A stretch of 64,000 bases of DNA from Sabulicella rubraurantiaca (GTDB lineage Bacteria > Pseudomonadota > Alphaproteobacteria > Acetobacterales > Acetobacteraceae): the NCBI RefSeq assembly GCF_017355885.1, contig NZ_JAFEUU010000009.1:89866-153865 (forward strand), in the 5' to 3' direction. Of this stretch, positions 8,901 to 17,108 are shown one piece after another. The notes under the pieces are model-generated. The model saw nothing but the letters and a program-made list of their open reading frames with translations. It was not told where the DNA came from and did no database searches. A program made the translations under genes and the position numbers. Numbering within the stretch: the stretch's first letter is position 1; each line of letters opens with the position of its first letter.

Positions 8901-10501
8901 CCGTGGCGGATGGACGGGTGCTCGACATCTCCTCCGACCCCACGCCCGATGGCGGCATCGTGATCAGCGCCAGCGACGTGACGCCGCTGGTGCGGGCGGA
9001 GGAGAAGGCGCAACGCCGCGCGCAGACGCTCTCTGCCATGCTGAGCAACAGCCAGCAGGGCGTGATGCTCTATGACCAGGACAAGCGGCTGTTGCAGGCC
9101 AATCGCCTGGCCGCGGAGCTGTTCAGCCTCCCGGGGCTGGAGGGCCGCATCGGCGCCACCATGGAGGAGCTGGTTCTCGAACAGGCGCGGGCCGGCCAGT
9201 TCGGCCCGCCCGGCAGCCTGGAATCCGAGGAGCAGATCGTCGCCGTGCTGTCGGCCGACCGCTCGCGGAGCCAGCGCTCCACCCGCCGCACCGCCGATGG
9301 CCGCGTCATGGCCATCGCCTCCGATCCCTTGCCCGATGGCGGCTTCGTCGTGTCGGTCAGCGAGATCACCGCCCTGGTGCGGGCGGAGGAGGAGGCGCAG
9401 CGCCGCGCCGACCTGCTGGCCGCCATGCTGGGCAACATCCGGCACGGCATCGCCATGTTCGACCGGAACAGCTTGATCGTCGCCTCCAACTCGATCCTGC
9501 ACGAGATGCTGCACATCTCCGCCGAGGCGGTCGCCCCGGGGCGGACGCTCGACGACATGGTGAACGCCCTGTTGGAGGCCGGCGAATACGGCACGGGGCC
9601 GGAGGCCGAGGCGAGGGTGGAGGAGATCAAGCGGCGCGACCGCAGCACCTCCTACCGCCACACCCGCCAGCGCGCGGACGGGACCGTGGTGGAGGTGGTG
9701 TCCGACCCCACCCCCGATGGCGGCTGGGTCGTCACCTACACCGACGTGTCGGAGGATCGCCGCATCCGCGCCGAGTTGGAACGCGCCCGCGAGGCGGCCG
9801 AGGCCGCCAACCTCGCCAAGTCGCGCTTCCTGGCCACGATGAGCCATGAGCTCCGGACGCCGCTGAACGCCGTGATCGGCTTCTCGGAGGTGCTGGCGGC
9901 CGGGGCAGATGCGCGGCTGGTGCCCGAATATGCGGGGGCAATCCAGGAGGCGGGGCGGCATCTCCTTACCTTGATCGACGACATCCTCGACATCACCCGG
10001 GCGGAGGAGGGGCGCCTGCCCGTGGCGAAGGAGCGGGTGGAGCTGGGTCCGCTGTTGCGCTCCGCCTGCCGGATGATGTCGGGCCAAGCCGAGGCGGCGC
10101 AGCTTTCCCTGGAGGTCATGGATGCGCCGGAGAATCTGCCGGCGCTCACCGCCGACGCGCGGCGGCTGCGGCAGGTGCTGCTGAACCTGATGTCCAACGC
10201 GGTGAAGTTCACCCCGGCAGGCGGCGCGGTGACACTCTCGGCAGCAAGGGACGAGGGCGGGCTGGTGATCGACCTGCGCGACACCGGCATCGGCATCGCC
10301 GATTCCGACATGGGACGGCTCTTCCAGCCCTTCGCCCAGGTGGAGAGCAGCGCGGCGCGGCGCTACGCTGGGTCGGGGCTCGGCCTCTATCTGTGCCGCG
10401 TCCTGGTGGAGGCGCAGGGCGGGACGCTGACGCTGGAAAGCGAGCTGGGCAAGGGGACCCTGGCGCGGCTGCGCTTCCCGCCCCATCTTCTTGAGGCATG
10501 A
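5975..10501 (+). CDS. Giant soluble histidine kinase with ten tandem PAS-like domains
   Basis: A 1508-residue protein with no membrane segment. About ten PAS-like units follow one another, starting near residues 10, 135, 260, 383, 511, 636, 763, 890, 1018 and 1147 (a regular ~127-residue period). Most open with a helix ending in RHGI or RQGV and close with a DVTALVRAEEEA-type linker helix. They are followed by HisKA (H1291 in MSHELRTPLNAVIGFSE), the HATPase N-box LLNLMSNAVKFTP (~1403-1415), DTGIGI and GSGLGLYL. There is no receiver domain. It starts at ATG 5975, overlapping ctaA by one base, and overlaps tldD by ATGA. It may sense redox, heme or a soluble ligand; the cognate regulator is not in the window. 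Confidence 0.9.
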   Translation: MDTPRQPSLQDALDALPFSFAAFAAHGRFVLCNEGMRQHLGLARAEAEALDWAGFLRRLAFRGLLGDGAPEERAAEFLPFGGSPTGTRLLRTAEGRPLDWFHSPMAGGWVAGLAEAGPRAAALQAAEAAARQASEVFAQLQTGLARFDAKGRLRRANPRYADLLSLPEGTPIEGLTLSGLLDIQIGAGELPAELKPGIEADFAEKLSRARGPWHVERTKPDGRTIRFVNHPMPDGGWLAEVTDISEARNAEREARRRAAMHDALIEALPVGVAVYGPDRRVSLVNQSYNRILADDPIRIGENLRDIVERRARRGEFGQGSPAEMVERVLSRLDQPQGFERRRPGGGVAVHRSVPLPDGGHAMVVSDITDLQAAREEAKESASVLDTMLESTRHGIVLFDADGKVVAANRLAAPLAGVSPDAFSPGTSIYQLREEQARRGVFGDQAETRAFLDWRGHQPLRAQDSYRRAGPSNTVIEVVTDALPDGGFVRSYTDVTALVRAEREAQARAHTLQRVLDTVRHGIIMYDAEGRVVAGNGLAEQLFGLPEGTVRPGVTYDELRAEQIARGEHGDAEAAARTLAERPTLADRENTYQRRRPDGTVIEVRTEPLPEGGCVRSVTDITALASAQAEAADRAAMLQVMLDNMRHGIMLFDAEERVIAFNRLAAELTGMGEALVVGATMAELRAAQAVAGEFGNAEETARYLEELGRRDNRQPSHRRRRRPDGTELEATFSPVPGGGYVLTVTDVTSRVRAEEEAKQRAARMEATLNATRHSITLYGPDYRLVSANGIAGSLVLNGDPRLLIGLTFEEVMRIQLGREYPGQPEEVERELAGILAIDRSKPQRYQRRRPDGSVLDVTSDPTHDGGFAVAVADVTALVRAEEEAKRRSELLQAMVNNSRQGVLLYSKDRQLVAANRLAGELLNLPGIENRAGTAGSQVMTELARVGYFGEPGTADAQVVEAQLHGLDRSVPHRFTRAVADGRVLDISSDPTPDGGIVISASDVTPLVRAEEKAQRRAQTLSAMLSNSQQGVMLYDQDKRLLQANRLAAELFSLPGLEGRIGATMEELVLEQARAGQFGPPGSLESEEQIVAVLSADRSRSQRSTRRTADGRVMAIASDPLPDGGFVVSVSEITALVRAEEEAQRRADLLAAMLGNIRHGIAMFDRNSLIVASNSILHEMLHISAEAVAPGRTLDDMVNALLEAGEYGTGPEAEARVEEIKRRDRSTSYRHTRQRADGTVVEVVSDPTPDGGWVVTYTDVSEDRRIRAELERAREAAEAANLAKSRFLATMSHELRTPLNAVIGFSEVLAAGADARLVPEYAGAIQEAGRHLLTLIDDILDITRAEEGRLPVAKERVELGPLLRSACRMMSGQAEAAQLSLEVMDAPENLPALTADARRLRQVLLNLMSNAVKFTPAGGAVTLSAARDEGGLVIDLRDTGIGIADSDMGRLFQPFAQVESSAARRYAGSGLGLYLCRVLVEAQGGTLTLESELGKGTLARLRFPPHLLEA
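6377..9770 (+). repeat. Tandem PAS-encoding repeats, unit about 380 bp
   Basis: Nine successive units of roughly 375-385 bp lie inside the large kinase gene, beginning near 6377, 6752, 7121, 7505, 7880, 8261, 8642, 9026 and 9413. Shared DNA words include stretches coding for RHGI, ANRLAAEL, RRRPDG and DGGFVxSxxDVTALVRAE. The inner copies (from about 7121) resemble each other most, consistent with expansion by unequal recombination. A more divergent unit precedes the first one listed. Confidence 0.8.
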
Positions 10502-11931
10502 GCCTCGACACCGCCCTTTCCGTCACGGAACGCCTCTTCCACGCCGCGCTGGACCCCGATGCCGCGCTGCGCCGCCTTCGAGAGGCGGCGACGGGTGCGG
10601 AGGACGGGGAGTTGTTTCTGGAACACCGGGAAAGCGAGGCGGTGTCGCTCGATGATGGGCGCATCCGCTCCGCTGCCTATGACCAGTCGCGCGGCTTCGG
10701 CCTGCGCGCGGTGAGCGGCGAGGCCGCGGGCTACGCCCATTCCGGCGAGATCACGGACGAGGCCCTGGCCCGCGCGGCCGAGACCGTCCGCGCCGTCTCC
10801 CGGGGGCGCTCCGGCACGCTGGAGGCCGGGCCGCGCGCCACCAATACCCGGCTCTATGACGACGCCAATCCGCTCCTCGCCATGGATTTCGCCGAGAAGA
10901 CGGCGCTGCTGATGGAGCTGGATGCCCATGCCCGCGCGCTGGACCCGCGCGTGGTGCAGGTCAGCGCCTCGCTCACCGGCGAGTGGCAGGCAGTGCGCAT
11001 CCTGCGGCCCGACGGACAGGTGGTGGCGGACCTCCGGCCGCTGGTGCGCTTCAACGTCTCCGTCGTGGTGGAGAAGGACGGCCGGCGCGAGACGGGTTCC
11101 TTCGGCACGGGTGGCCGCCACGGCTATGACCGCGTGCTGGGCAATGGCGGCTGGCAGCGCGCCGTGGCCGAGGCGCTGCGCCAGGCCCTGGTGAACCTGG
11201 AAAGCATCCCCGCCCCGGCCGGCGAGCAGGAGGTGGTGCTAGGCCCCGGCTGGCCGGGCATCCTGCTGCACGAAGCGATCGGCCACGGCCTCGAGGGTGA
11301 TTTCAATCGCAAGAAGACCAGCGCCTTCGCCGGCCTCGTCGGCAGCCGCATCGCCGCGCCCGGCGTGACGGTGGTGGATGACGGCACGATCGAGGGGCGG
11401 CGCGGCTCCATCACCGTGGATGACGAGGGCACGCCGTCGGGCCGCACCGTGATGATCGAGGACGGTATCCTGCGCGGCTTCATCCAGGACCGGCAGAATG
11501 CCCGCCTCATGGGCGTCGCCCCCACCGGCAACGGACGCCGGCAGAGCCATGCCCACAGCCCCATGCCGCGCATGACCAACACCATCATGCTCGGCGGCGC
11601 GCATGAGCCGGAGGAGATCATCCGCTCGGTGAAGAAGGGCATCTGGGCGGTGAATTTCGGCGGCGGGCAGGTGGACATCACCTCCGGCAAGTTCGTCTTC
11701 TCGATGAGCGAGGCCTACATCATCGAGAATGGGCGCATCGGCGCCCCGGTGAAGGGCGCGACGCTGATCGGCAACGGGCCGGACGCGCTGACCAAGATCC
11801 GCATGATCGGCAATGACAGCGGCATGGACCCTGGCATCGGCACCTGCGGCAAGAACGGCCAGGGCGTGCCTGTGGGCGTCGGCCAGCCGACGTTGCGCAT
11901 GGGCGGGCTCACCATCGGCGGAACCGGCTGA
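10498..11931 (+). CDS. tldD: TldD/PmbA family metalloprotease TldD
   Basis: A 477-residue cytoplasmic zinc protease subunit. With PmbA (TldE) it forms a heterodimer that degrades unfolded peptides, matures microcin B17 and affects CcdA. The TldD-specific metal site is visible as HEAIGHGLEGD beginning at about H258, followed by the conserved stretches DDEGTPSGRTVMIEDG and NIMLGG-like TNTIMLGGAHEPEE. The C-terminus LTIGGTG is typical. The ATG overlaps the preceding kinase stop by ATGA. No pmbA is in the window. A damaged copy of its last ~125 bp is found 400 bp downstream. Confidence 0.95.
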   Translation: MSLDTALSVTERLFHAALDPDAALRRLREAATGAEDGELFLEHRESEAVSLDDGRIRSAAYDQSRGFGLRAVSGEAAGYAHSGEITDEALARAAETVRAVSRGRSGTLEAGPRATNTRLYDDANPLLAMDFAEKTALLMELDAHARALDPRVVQVSASLTGEWQAVRILRPDGQVVADLRPLVRFNVSVVVEKDGRRETGSFGTGGRHGYDRVLGNGGWQRAVAEALRQALVNLESIPAPAGEQEVVLGPGWPGILLHEAIGHGLEGDFNRKKTSAFAGLVGSRIAAPGVTVVDDGTIEGRRGSITVDDEGTPSGRTVMIEDGILRGFIQDRQNARLMGVAPTGNGRRQSHAHSPMPRMTNTIMLGGAHEPEEIIRSVKKGIWAVNFGGGQVDITSGKFVFSMSEAYIIENGRIGAPVKGATLIGNGPDALTKIRMIGNDSGMDPGIGTCGKNGQGVPVGVGQPTLRMGGLTIGGTG

Positions 11932-11948
11932 GGCACGGGCGGCCGCGC

Positions 11949-12230
11949 TCAGTTCCAGCGCGGCTGCAGGATGATCAGCGCCACGAAGAACAGGCCGATC
12001 AGGGCCACCGGCACCGCCAGCAGGCCAAGCAGCGAGATAGCCTGCGCTTGGCGGCCTGCGCGGTGCAGCGCGACGCCGCCCCAGACCACCGTGCCCATCC
12101 CGCCCAGAAGCACCATCCAGTACAGGATGTTGAAGGACGACACGCTGCCGTCGCCGATGCCCCACAGAAAGAAGACGACCACAACGGTCAGCGCCAGGGC
12201 ATCGATTCCCAGCAGGATACGGTAGGCCAT
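11949..12230 (-). CDS. Small membrane protein of unknown function, 93 aa
   Basis: Three strongly hydrophobic segments are predicted (about residues 5-25, 36-55 and 66-88), separated by short polar loops, with the motif HRAGRQAQA in the cytoplasmic-looking loop. The coding pattern is clean, with G/C third positions. Similar short proteins are sometimes labelled osmoprotectant transporter permease in related genomes, but no ABC permease signature is present, so that label is not supported. It converges on tldD with a 17-base gap. Function unknown. Confidence 0.7.
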   Translation of the reverse strand: MAYRILLGIDALALTVVVVFFLWGIGDGSVSSFNILYWMVLLGGMGTVVWGGVALHRAGRQAQAISLLGLLAVPVALIGLFFVALIILQPRWN

Positions 12231-12331
12231 ACCCCGTTCCCCTCCGCCCCACCGGGCCCTTGGCGGGATGGTGCTTCGCCGCGCCTGCGGCTTGCAAGCG
12301 AGAGGTGGGCGTCAGCCCGCCCTGGATCGCC

Positions 12332-12415
12332 CGGCGATGGCAGTGGTATGGACCCAGGCATCGGCACCTGCCGACGCTGCGTGTGGGCGGGCTCATGATC
12401 GGCGGAACCGGCTGA
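12332..12415 (+). pseudogene. Relic of the 3' end of tldD with a 40-bp internal deletion
   Basis: This stretch aligns with the end of the intact tldD (11808-11931): ATGGACCC-GGCATCGGCACCTG is shared, then tldD bases 11847-11886 are absent (40 bp, so the frame is lost), then CGACG-TGCG--TGGGCGGGCTCA and ATCGGCGGAACCGGCTGA, including the stop. About one base in eight differs, so the copy is old. The last 23 bases are read in antisense as the final codons and stop of the DMT exporter gene. It is evidence of a past tandem duplication or recombination at this site. Confidence 0.82.
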
Positions 12416-13277
12416 AGACCCGCCCGTCCATCACCGCGAGGCCCAGCGCGATCAGCCCCATGCCCAAGGCGTGGGGCCAGCCCAGCGCCTCGCCCAGCAC
12501 GGCCCATCCCATCAGCGCTGCGAAGGCGGGGATGATCAGCGTGACCAGCAGCAGGTTCACCGGTCCCGCCAGTTCCAGCACCCGGAAGTAAACCTGATAG
12601 GCCAGGGCGGTGGAGAGCAGCGCCAGCGCCAGGAGTGCCGCGGCAGCGCCAGGGCTGGGCCAGGGCGGCACCGGGCCCAGCGCCACGAGGGGAAGCAGCA
12701 GCAGGGAGGCGACCGTGACCTGCCCCGAGGCGGCCAGGAGTGGCGGGATGCCCAGTGCGCGGAAGCGCCGCCCCCAGAGCCCGGCCAGCGCATAGGACAA
12801 GGTCCCGCTCAGCATCGCCGAGACGGCGGGCCAGGGCGCAGCGAGCGGGTCCACCCCCACCATCGCCACCACGCCGGAGAAGCCGATGGCGATCCCGGTG
12901 AGGCGCGCAGGGGTGGCGCGCTCCGCCATCGCCCAATGCGCCAGCAGCACCGCCCAGAAGGGCGTGGTGGCGTTCAGGATGGCGGCAGCCCCCACCGGCA
13001 GCGAGAACTGCGCCCAGACGATCAGCGTGAAGGGGATGGCGTTGTTCAGCACCCCCATGCCGAGATGCGCGCGCAGCGCCGCGGCATCGCCCCGCACCGG
13101 CAGGCCCAGCGCCGCCACGACCGTCCAGAGAGCACAGGCCGCCAGCCCCACCCGCGCCAGGACGATGGCCAAGGGCGGCCACTCCCGCACCGCCACGCCC
13201 ACGAAGAGAAAGGACCCGCCCCACAGGAAGGCGAGGAGGATCAGCAGCGCCCAGGCCCGGGATGTCATGGGTGGCAT
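12393..13277 (-). CDS. EamA/DMT superfamily transporter
   Basis: A 294-residue inner-membrane protein with ten predicted helices arranged as two EamA repeats. The first begins with LILLAFLWGGSFLFVGVAVREWPP and the second near GTLSYALAGLWGRRF. DMT proteins export metabolites or amino acids; the substrate cannot be told. The start is ATG 13277 (MPPM) or 13268 (MTSRAW). The last codons (FRRS and stop) lie in the antisense of the tldD relic, so the natural C-terminus may have been replaced when that fragment arrived. It lies just downstream of the start side of the TonB receptor's 3' end, with a 52-base gap. Confidence 0.85.
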   Translation of the reverse strand: MPPMTSRAWALLILLAFLWGGSFLFVGVAVREWPPLAIVLARVGLAACALWTVVAALGLPVRGDAAALRAHLGMGVLNNAIPFTLIVWAQFSLPVGAAAILNATTPFWAVLLAHWAMAERATPARLTGIAIGFSGVVAMVGVDPLAAPWPAVSAMLSGTLSYALAGLWGRRFRALGIPPLLAASGQVTVASLLLLPLVALGPVPPWPSPGAAAALLALALLSTALAYQVYFRVLELAGPVNLLLVTLIIPAFAALMGWAVLGEALGWPHALGMGLIALGLAVMDGRVFSRFRRS

Positions 13278-13329
13278 CGCAGCGCGGATGGCGCGACGGC
13301 GCCATCCGGCCGTTGCGGCGTGATGCGCT

Positions 13330-15402
13330 TCAGAAGTGGCGCGTCAGCCCGCCATAGATGGCGCGGCGCGGCAGGAATTGCGGCGCCCCCACCCCGATGC
13401 CCGATCCGTCGCGAAGCTGCGTACGCGCATCCGCGAGGTTGAGCAGGTCGAGCCGCGCGGTCCAGCGCCCGGCGCCCGGCAGGGTGAAGTCATGCGCGAG
13501 GCCGACATTGAGCGTCGCGTAGGGGTCCTGCTTCTCCGTGTTGGCGAAGCCGCGCCGCAGCCCGCTACCGAAGAGCAGGGTGGCCGAGATGCGTCCGCCC
13601 TCCCAGGCGCGCCACACCGCGCCGGCCGAGGCGGTCAGAAGCTGGTCATGGTCGGTGCGGACCCACTTGTTGCGCACATAGTCCAGCTCCTCCGGCTCGA
13701 AGTTGAACTGGGAGGTGCGGATGTCGCGGCCAGAGGCGCGGGAGATGGTGAGATTGGCGTAGAGGTCCAGCCGCTCGCCGCGCCATTGCCCGGTGAACTC
13801 GATGCCGGTGGAGCGGCCCTGGCGGTAGTTGAAGGGGGTGAAGACCAGGGCGCGGCCGAACTGGCCGAGGTCGAGCAGGTCGCGCGCTTCCTTGTGCCAG
13901 GCGCTGGCGCCCAGCGTCAGCCGATCCGTCACGCGCTGCGAGATGCCGGCGGAGAAGTAGTGCGAGCGCTCGGGGCGCGGCAGATCGGCACGGAAATTCT
14001 CCGGCTCGTTGGTCGTGCCGGCGAAGAGCGACACGTCGCCCGGCGAGATGAGCTCCTGCGCGGGCGGGGTGAAGTAGCGCGCATAGCCGAGGGTCAGGGT
14101 GGTGCGGTCCATCGGACGCCAGACCAGATTCATGCGTGGCGAGAGCTGGCCGGCGCGCACCGCCTGGTCGGCGTAGTCGCCGCGCAGCCCGGCATTGATC
14201 GTCAGGCGCTCGGAAACGCGGAATTCGTTCTGCAGGTAGATCCCGTGCACCCAGCTCGTGCGACCGCGCCGCGTCACGATGCTGAACGGGTCGCCCGCGA
14301 CTTCGCCATCCGCGTCGAGCGGCAGCAGGGTGGTCACGTTCCCGGCGAAGCTCCGCTCGCCCATGCTCATCACGCCGAAGCGCAGCGTGTTGCGGTCGTT
14401 TAGGCGATATGAGCCATCGGCCTGGACGCCGAAGGCGGTGGAGCGTCGCTGCACCTGGCTGGCGACGCCGTTGAAGGCGAGTTCGCCCAGCAGGTCCGGC
14501 AGGTAGCGGATGGTGGAGTCGCGCCCGAAGCCGGCCACCTGCCAGTCCAGGGCGCCGGAGCTTCCTTGCAGCGCCACCACACCGAAGCGGTTGCGCTCCC
14601 ATTGCCGGGCGCGGAGGCGGGCGCTGTCGAACTCCTCGCCGATCACCGGGAACTCGATGGGCTGGCCGGGATTGTTGGGCATCTGGAACCGGTTGGCCGA
14701 GGTTCCGCCGATCACGGAGAGCCGCACATTGTCGGTCAGCAGGCGCGACACGCTGACAAGCCCGCGCAGCTGTTCGGTGCGGTTGTGCAGGGGGCTGGTG
14801 CTGCTGGTCGGCGGTTCGATGCCCAGGCGGGACTGGCGGAAGGTGCCGGTGGCGAAGACATCCCAGCCACCATGCAGCCCGGCATAGCCGATGGAGGGCT
14901 GGAAGGTGGAATAGGAGCCGCCATAAGCGCTGACCCACCCGCCCGGGTCCGAGGCGCCGGAGCGCAGGGTGATGTCCACGACGCCGCCGGTCCGGTAGCC
15001 GAACTGGGCAGGCAGGGCGCCGGTCAGCAGGCGCAGCTCCGCGATCGCGCGCGCATCGAGGAAGGCGCCGAAGCCCTGGATGCCCACGGGCAGGGTGACG
15101 CCGTTGACGCGATACTGGAGGTTGCGGTGCTCGCCGCGGACATGGATCTCGCCGAAGCTGTCCTGCACCACCCCGGGGAATTGCAGCAGCAGCTGGTTGA
15201 CCGGCGCATCGGCCCCCTGCGGCAGGTTCTCGATCGTCTCGCGCTTCAGCGAGGAGACGCTGGCGCCGAGCGTGGGCGAGATCGCCGTCCGCGCTTCGTC
15301 CAGGCGGCGGGCCTGGACCACGATGTCGGGAAGCAGGACAGAATCCTGCGCGGCGGCGGGGAACGGTGCGAGGAACAGCAGAACAAGCAGGGAGCGGCGC
15401 AT
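13330..15402 (-). CDS. TonB-dependent outer-membrane receptor
   Basis: A 690-residue outer-membrane receptor. A signal peptide of about 19 residues (MRRSLLVLLFLAPFPAAAQ) precedes a plug domain (~30-150, with HVRGEHRNLQYRVNGV and GYRTGGVVDITL) and a 22-strand-type barrel ending in the aromatic C-terminus GGLTRHF recognised by the BAM complex. The substrate cannot be assigned. The nearest transporter is the NitT/TauT-type ABC system directly upstream on the same strand, but an 89-base gap with its own TATAAT-like element suggests a separate promoter. Confidence 0.92.
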   Translation of the reverse strand: MRRSLLVLLFLAPFPAAAQDSVLLPDIVVQARRLDEARTAISPTLGASVSSLKRETIENLPQGADAPVNQLLLQFPGVVQDSFGEIHVRGEHRNLQYRVNGVTLPVGIQGFGAFLDARAIAELRLLTGALPAQFGYRTGGVVDITLRSGASDPGGWVSAYGGSYSTFQPSIGYAGLHGGWDVFATGTFRQSRLGIEPPTSSTSPLHNRTEQLRGLVSVSRLLTDNVRLSVIGGTSANRFQMPNNPGQPIEFPVIGEEFDSARLRARQWERNRFGVVALQGSSGALDWQVAGFGRDSTIRYLPDLLGELAFNGVASQVQRRSTAFGVQADGSYRLNDRNTLRFGVMSMGERSFAGNVTTLLPLDADGEVAGDPFSIVTRRGRTSWVHGIYLQNEFRVSERLTINAGLRGDYADQAVRAGQLSPRMNLVWRPMDRTTLTLGYARYFTPPAQELISPGDVSLFAGTTNEPENFRADLPRPERSHYFSAGISQRVTDRLTLGASAWHKEARDLLDLGQFGRALVFTPFNYRQGRSTGIEFTGQWRGERLDLYANLTISRASGRDIRTSQFNFEPEELDYVRNKWVRTDHDQLLTASAGAVWRAWEGGRISATLLFGSGLRRGFANTEKQDPYATLNVGLAHDFTLPGAGRWTARLDLLNLADARTQLRDGSGIGVGAPQFLPRRAIYGGLTRHF

Positions 15403-15416
15403 ACCGCTTAAGTTAC

Positions 15417-15422
15417 ATTATA
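15417..15422 (-). promoter_or_regulatory. Candidate -10 element (TATAAT) for the TonB receptor gene
   Basis: The minus strand reads TATAAT, a perfect -10 hexamer and a conspicuous AT-rich island in this GC-rich DNA, ending 14 bases before the receptor ATG at 15402. The implied 5' UTR would be under ten bases. No convincing -35 was found at 16-18 bases, so an activator or alternative sigma factor may be involved. Confidence 0.5.
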
Positions 15423-15491
15423 ACATCCTCGCCCGTCCAGCCGTCCCAACGCGACATCGCGCACCCAATCACCCGGCGCGGCGGGACGGCA

Positions 15492-16310
15492 TCACCCTCC
15501 CGGTGTGAGCCCTTCCTGCCCGCGAGTCGCCCAGCCCGTCACCCGCCGCTCCAGCCGTTCCGCGATCCAGTACAGCAGGACGCCCATCACCCCGGTCACC
15601 ACCAGCCCAGCAAAGACCAGCGGCACGTCGAAGCGGGAGGAGGCGACCATCATCAGCCGCCCGATCCCCGCATTCGGCGCCACGCTCTCCGCGATGATGG
15701 AACCGACGAAGGCCACGGTGATCGCCACCTTCAGCGAGGCGAAGAAATACGGCATGGCGCGCGGCAGCCCGACCTTGCGGACGATGTCCAGCGGGCGTGC
15801 GCCCAGGGCCCGCAGCACGTCGCGCAGCTCCGGCTCCACCGTGGCGATGCCGGTCGCGACGTTCACCACGATGGGGAAGAAGGAGATCAGGAAGGCGGTG
15901 ATCACCGCCGGCCAGATGCCGATGCCGAACCAGACGATCAGCACCGGCACCACCGCCACCTTGGGGATGGAATTGAAGGCGATCAGCAGCGGGTAGAGGC
16001 CGCGATACACCAGCGTCGAGGAGCCGATCGCCACGCCCAGCGCGAGGCCGAAGACGATCGCCATGGCGAAGCCCAGCAGCGTGGTGCCCAGCGTCACCAG
16101 ACTGTCCTGCATCAGAGGCTGCCACCAGCGCAGACCGGCCTGCACCACGGCGGAGGGTGCGGGCAGGATGAAGGGCGAGATGCCCAGCAGCCACACCCCA
16201 GCCTCCCACAGGAAAAAGGCGCCGCCGATCACCAGCCAGGGCAGGGCGGCTTCGAGCCGGCGCTGGCGGCGCGCGGCGGTGGCCAGGGAATCGGCGCGGG
16301 AGTCAGGCAT
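15492..16310 (-). CDS. ABC transporter permease, NitT/TauT (SsuC/TauC) family
   Basis: A 272-residue inner-membrane permease. It has about six hydrophobic segments and the BPD-transporter EAA-type loop LRDVLRALGARPLDIVRKVGLP, which docks on the ATPase. The opening FFLWEAGVWLLGISPFILPAPSAV is characteristic of the nitrate/sulfonate/taurine group. Its ATG (16310) overlaps the ATPase stop by eight bases, giving the order binding protein, ATPase, permease on one transcript. The substrate is likely a small organic anion, sulfonate or thiamine-precursor-like molecule, but cannot be fixed from sequence. Confidence 0.9.
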   Translation of the reverse strand: MPDSRADSLATAARRQRRLEAALPWLVIGGAFFLWEAGVWLLGISPFILPAPSAVVQAGLRWWQPLMQDSLVTLGTTLLGFAMAIVFGLALGVAIGSSTLVYRGLYPLLIAFNSIPKVAVVPVLIVWFGIGIWPAVITAFLISFFPIVVNVATGIATVEPELRDVLRALGARPLDIVRKVGLPRAMPYFFASLKVAITVAFVGSIIAESVAPNAGIGRLMMVASSRFDVPLVFAGLVVTGVMGVLLYWIAERLERRVTGWATRGQEGLTPGG

Positions 16311-17103
16311 CGGGTTCCTCCCCGGCGCGAGCGCGGGCGATCAATGCGCGCAGCTCCGCCACCACCGCGTTGAATTCGGCGTCATAGGTCGCCTCCAGCC
16401 GTCGCGGGCGGGGGAAATCCACGCGGCGCTCGGCGATGATACGGCCCGGGCGCGCGCTCATCACCAGCACGCGGTCGGCCAAGTAAACGGCTTCCCGCAA
16501 ATCATGCGTGACCAGGATCACCGTCGGCTTCCGCTCCAACCACACATCCTGGAGCACGGCCCAGAGATCCTCGCGCGTGAACACGTCGAGCGCGGAGAAG
16601 GGCTCGTCCAGCATCAGCAGCGGCGGCTCGTGAATCAGGGCGCGGCACAGCGAGGTGCGCTGCTGCATCCCGCCGGACAATTGGTGCGGATGCCGCTTCC
16701 CGAAGCCCTCCAGCCCGACCAGCTTCAGCAGCGCCTCGGCCTTGGCCTCATAGGCGGCGCGCTCGGCCCGCAGCCGGGCGCGGTGCGCCGGCACCACCTC
16801 CAGCGGCAGCATCACGTTGTCGAGGATCGAGCGCCAGGGCAGCAGAGTCGGGTTCTGGAAGGCCATGCCGACCAGCGGCACCGGCCCCGCCACCTCGCGC
16901 CCCGCCACCCAGACCTGCCCCGCGCTGGCGGGCCACAGGCCGGAGACGAGGCGCATCAGCGTGGACTTGCCACAGCCCGAGGGTCCCACCACCGCTACGA
17001 ACTCGCCTTCCTGCACGGAGAGCGAGCAGCCTTGCAGGGCCAGCGTGCCTTCCGCGCCGCCATAGCGCATGGCGACGTCGGCGATCTCCACGAAGTTCCG
17101 CAA
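16303..17103 (-). CDS. ABC transporter ATP-binding protein, NitT/TauT (SsuB/TauB) family
   Basis: An approximately 266-residue ATPase of an importer. Walker A is GPSGCGKST, the Q-loop is NPTLLPWRS, the signature is LSGGMQQR, Walker B is LLMLDEPF, and the switch histidine is in VTHDLREA. No ATG lies near the expected N-terminus. The best starts are TTG at 17103, five bases after the binding-protein stop, or GTG at 17091 preceded by a weak GGAA. The long open frame upstream of this point is a shadow of the binding-protein gene. Confidence 0.88.
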   Translation of the reverse strand: MRNFVEIADVAMRYGGAEGTLALQGCSLSVQEGEFVAVVGPSGCGKSTLMRLVSGLWPASAGQVWVAGREVAGPVPLVGMAFQNPTLLPWRSILDNVMLPLEVVPAHRARLRAERAAYEAKAEALLKLVGLEGFGKRHPHQLSGGMQQRTSLCRALIHEPPLLMLDEPFSALDVFTREDLWAVLQDVWLERKPTVILVTHDLREAVYLADRVLVMSARPGRIIAERRVDFPRPRRLEATYDAEFNAVVAELRALIARARAGEEPDA

Positions 17104-17108
17104 GCGCG

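Noticed and set aside
9540..9760. Receiver domain or partner response regulator for the PAS kinase
   Set aside because: No DD...K receiver motif follows the HATPase domain, and the next gene is tldD.
5960..10486. Minus-strand frame of 1508 codons opposite the PAS kinase
   Set aside because: It mirrors the kinase gene, is rich in His/Arg/Gly as expected for an antisense GC-rich frame, and has no motif.
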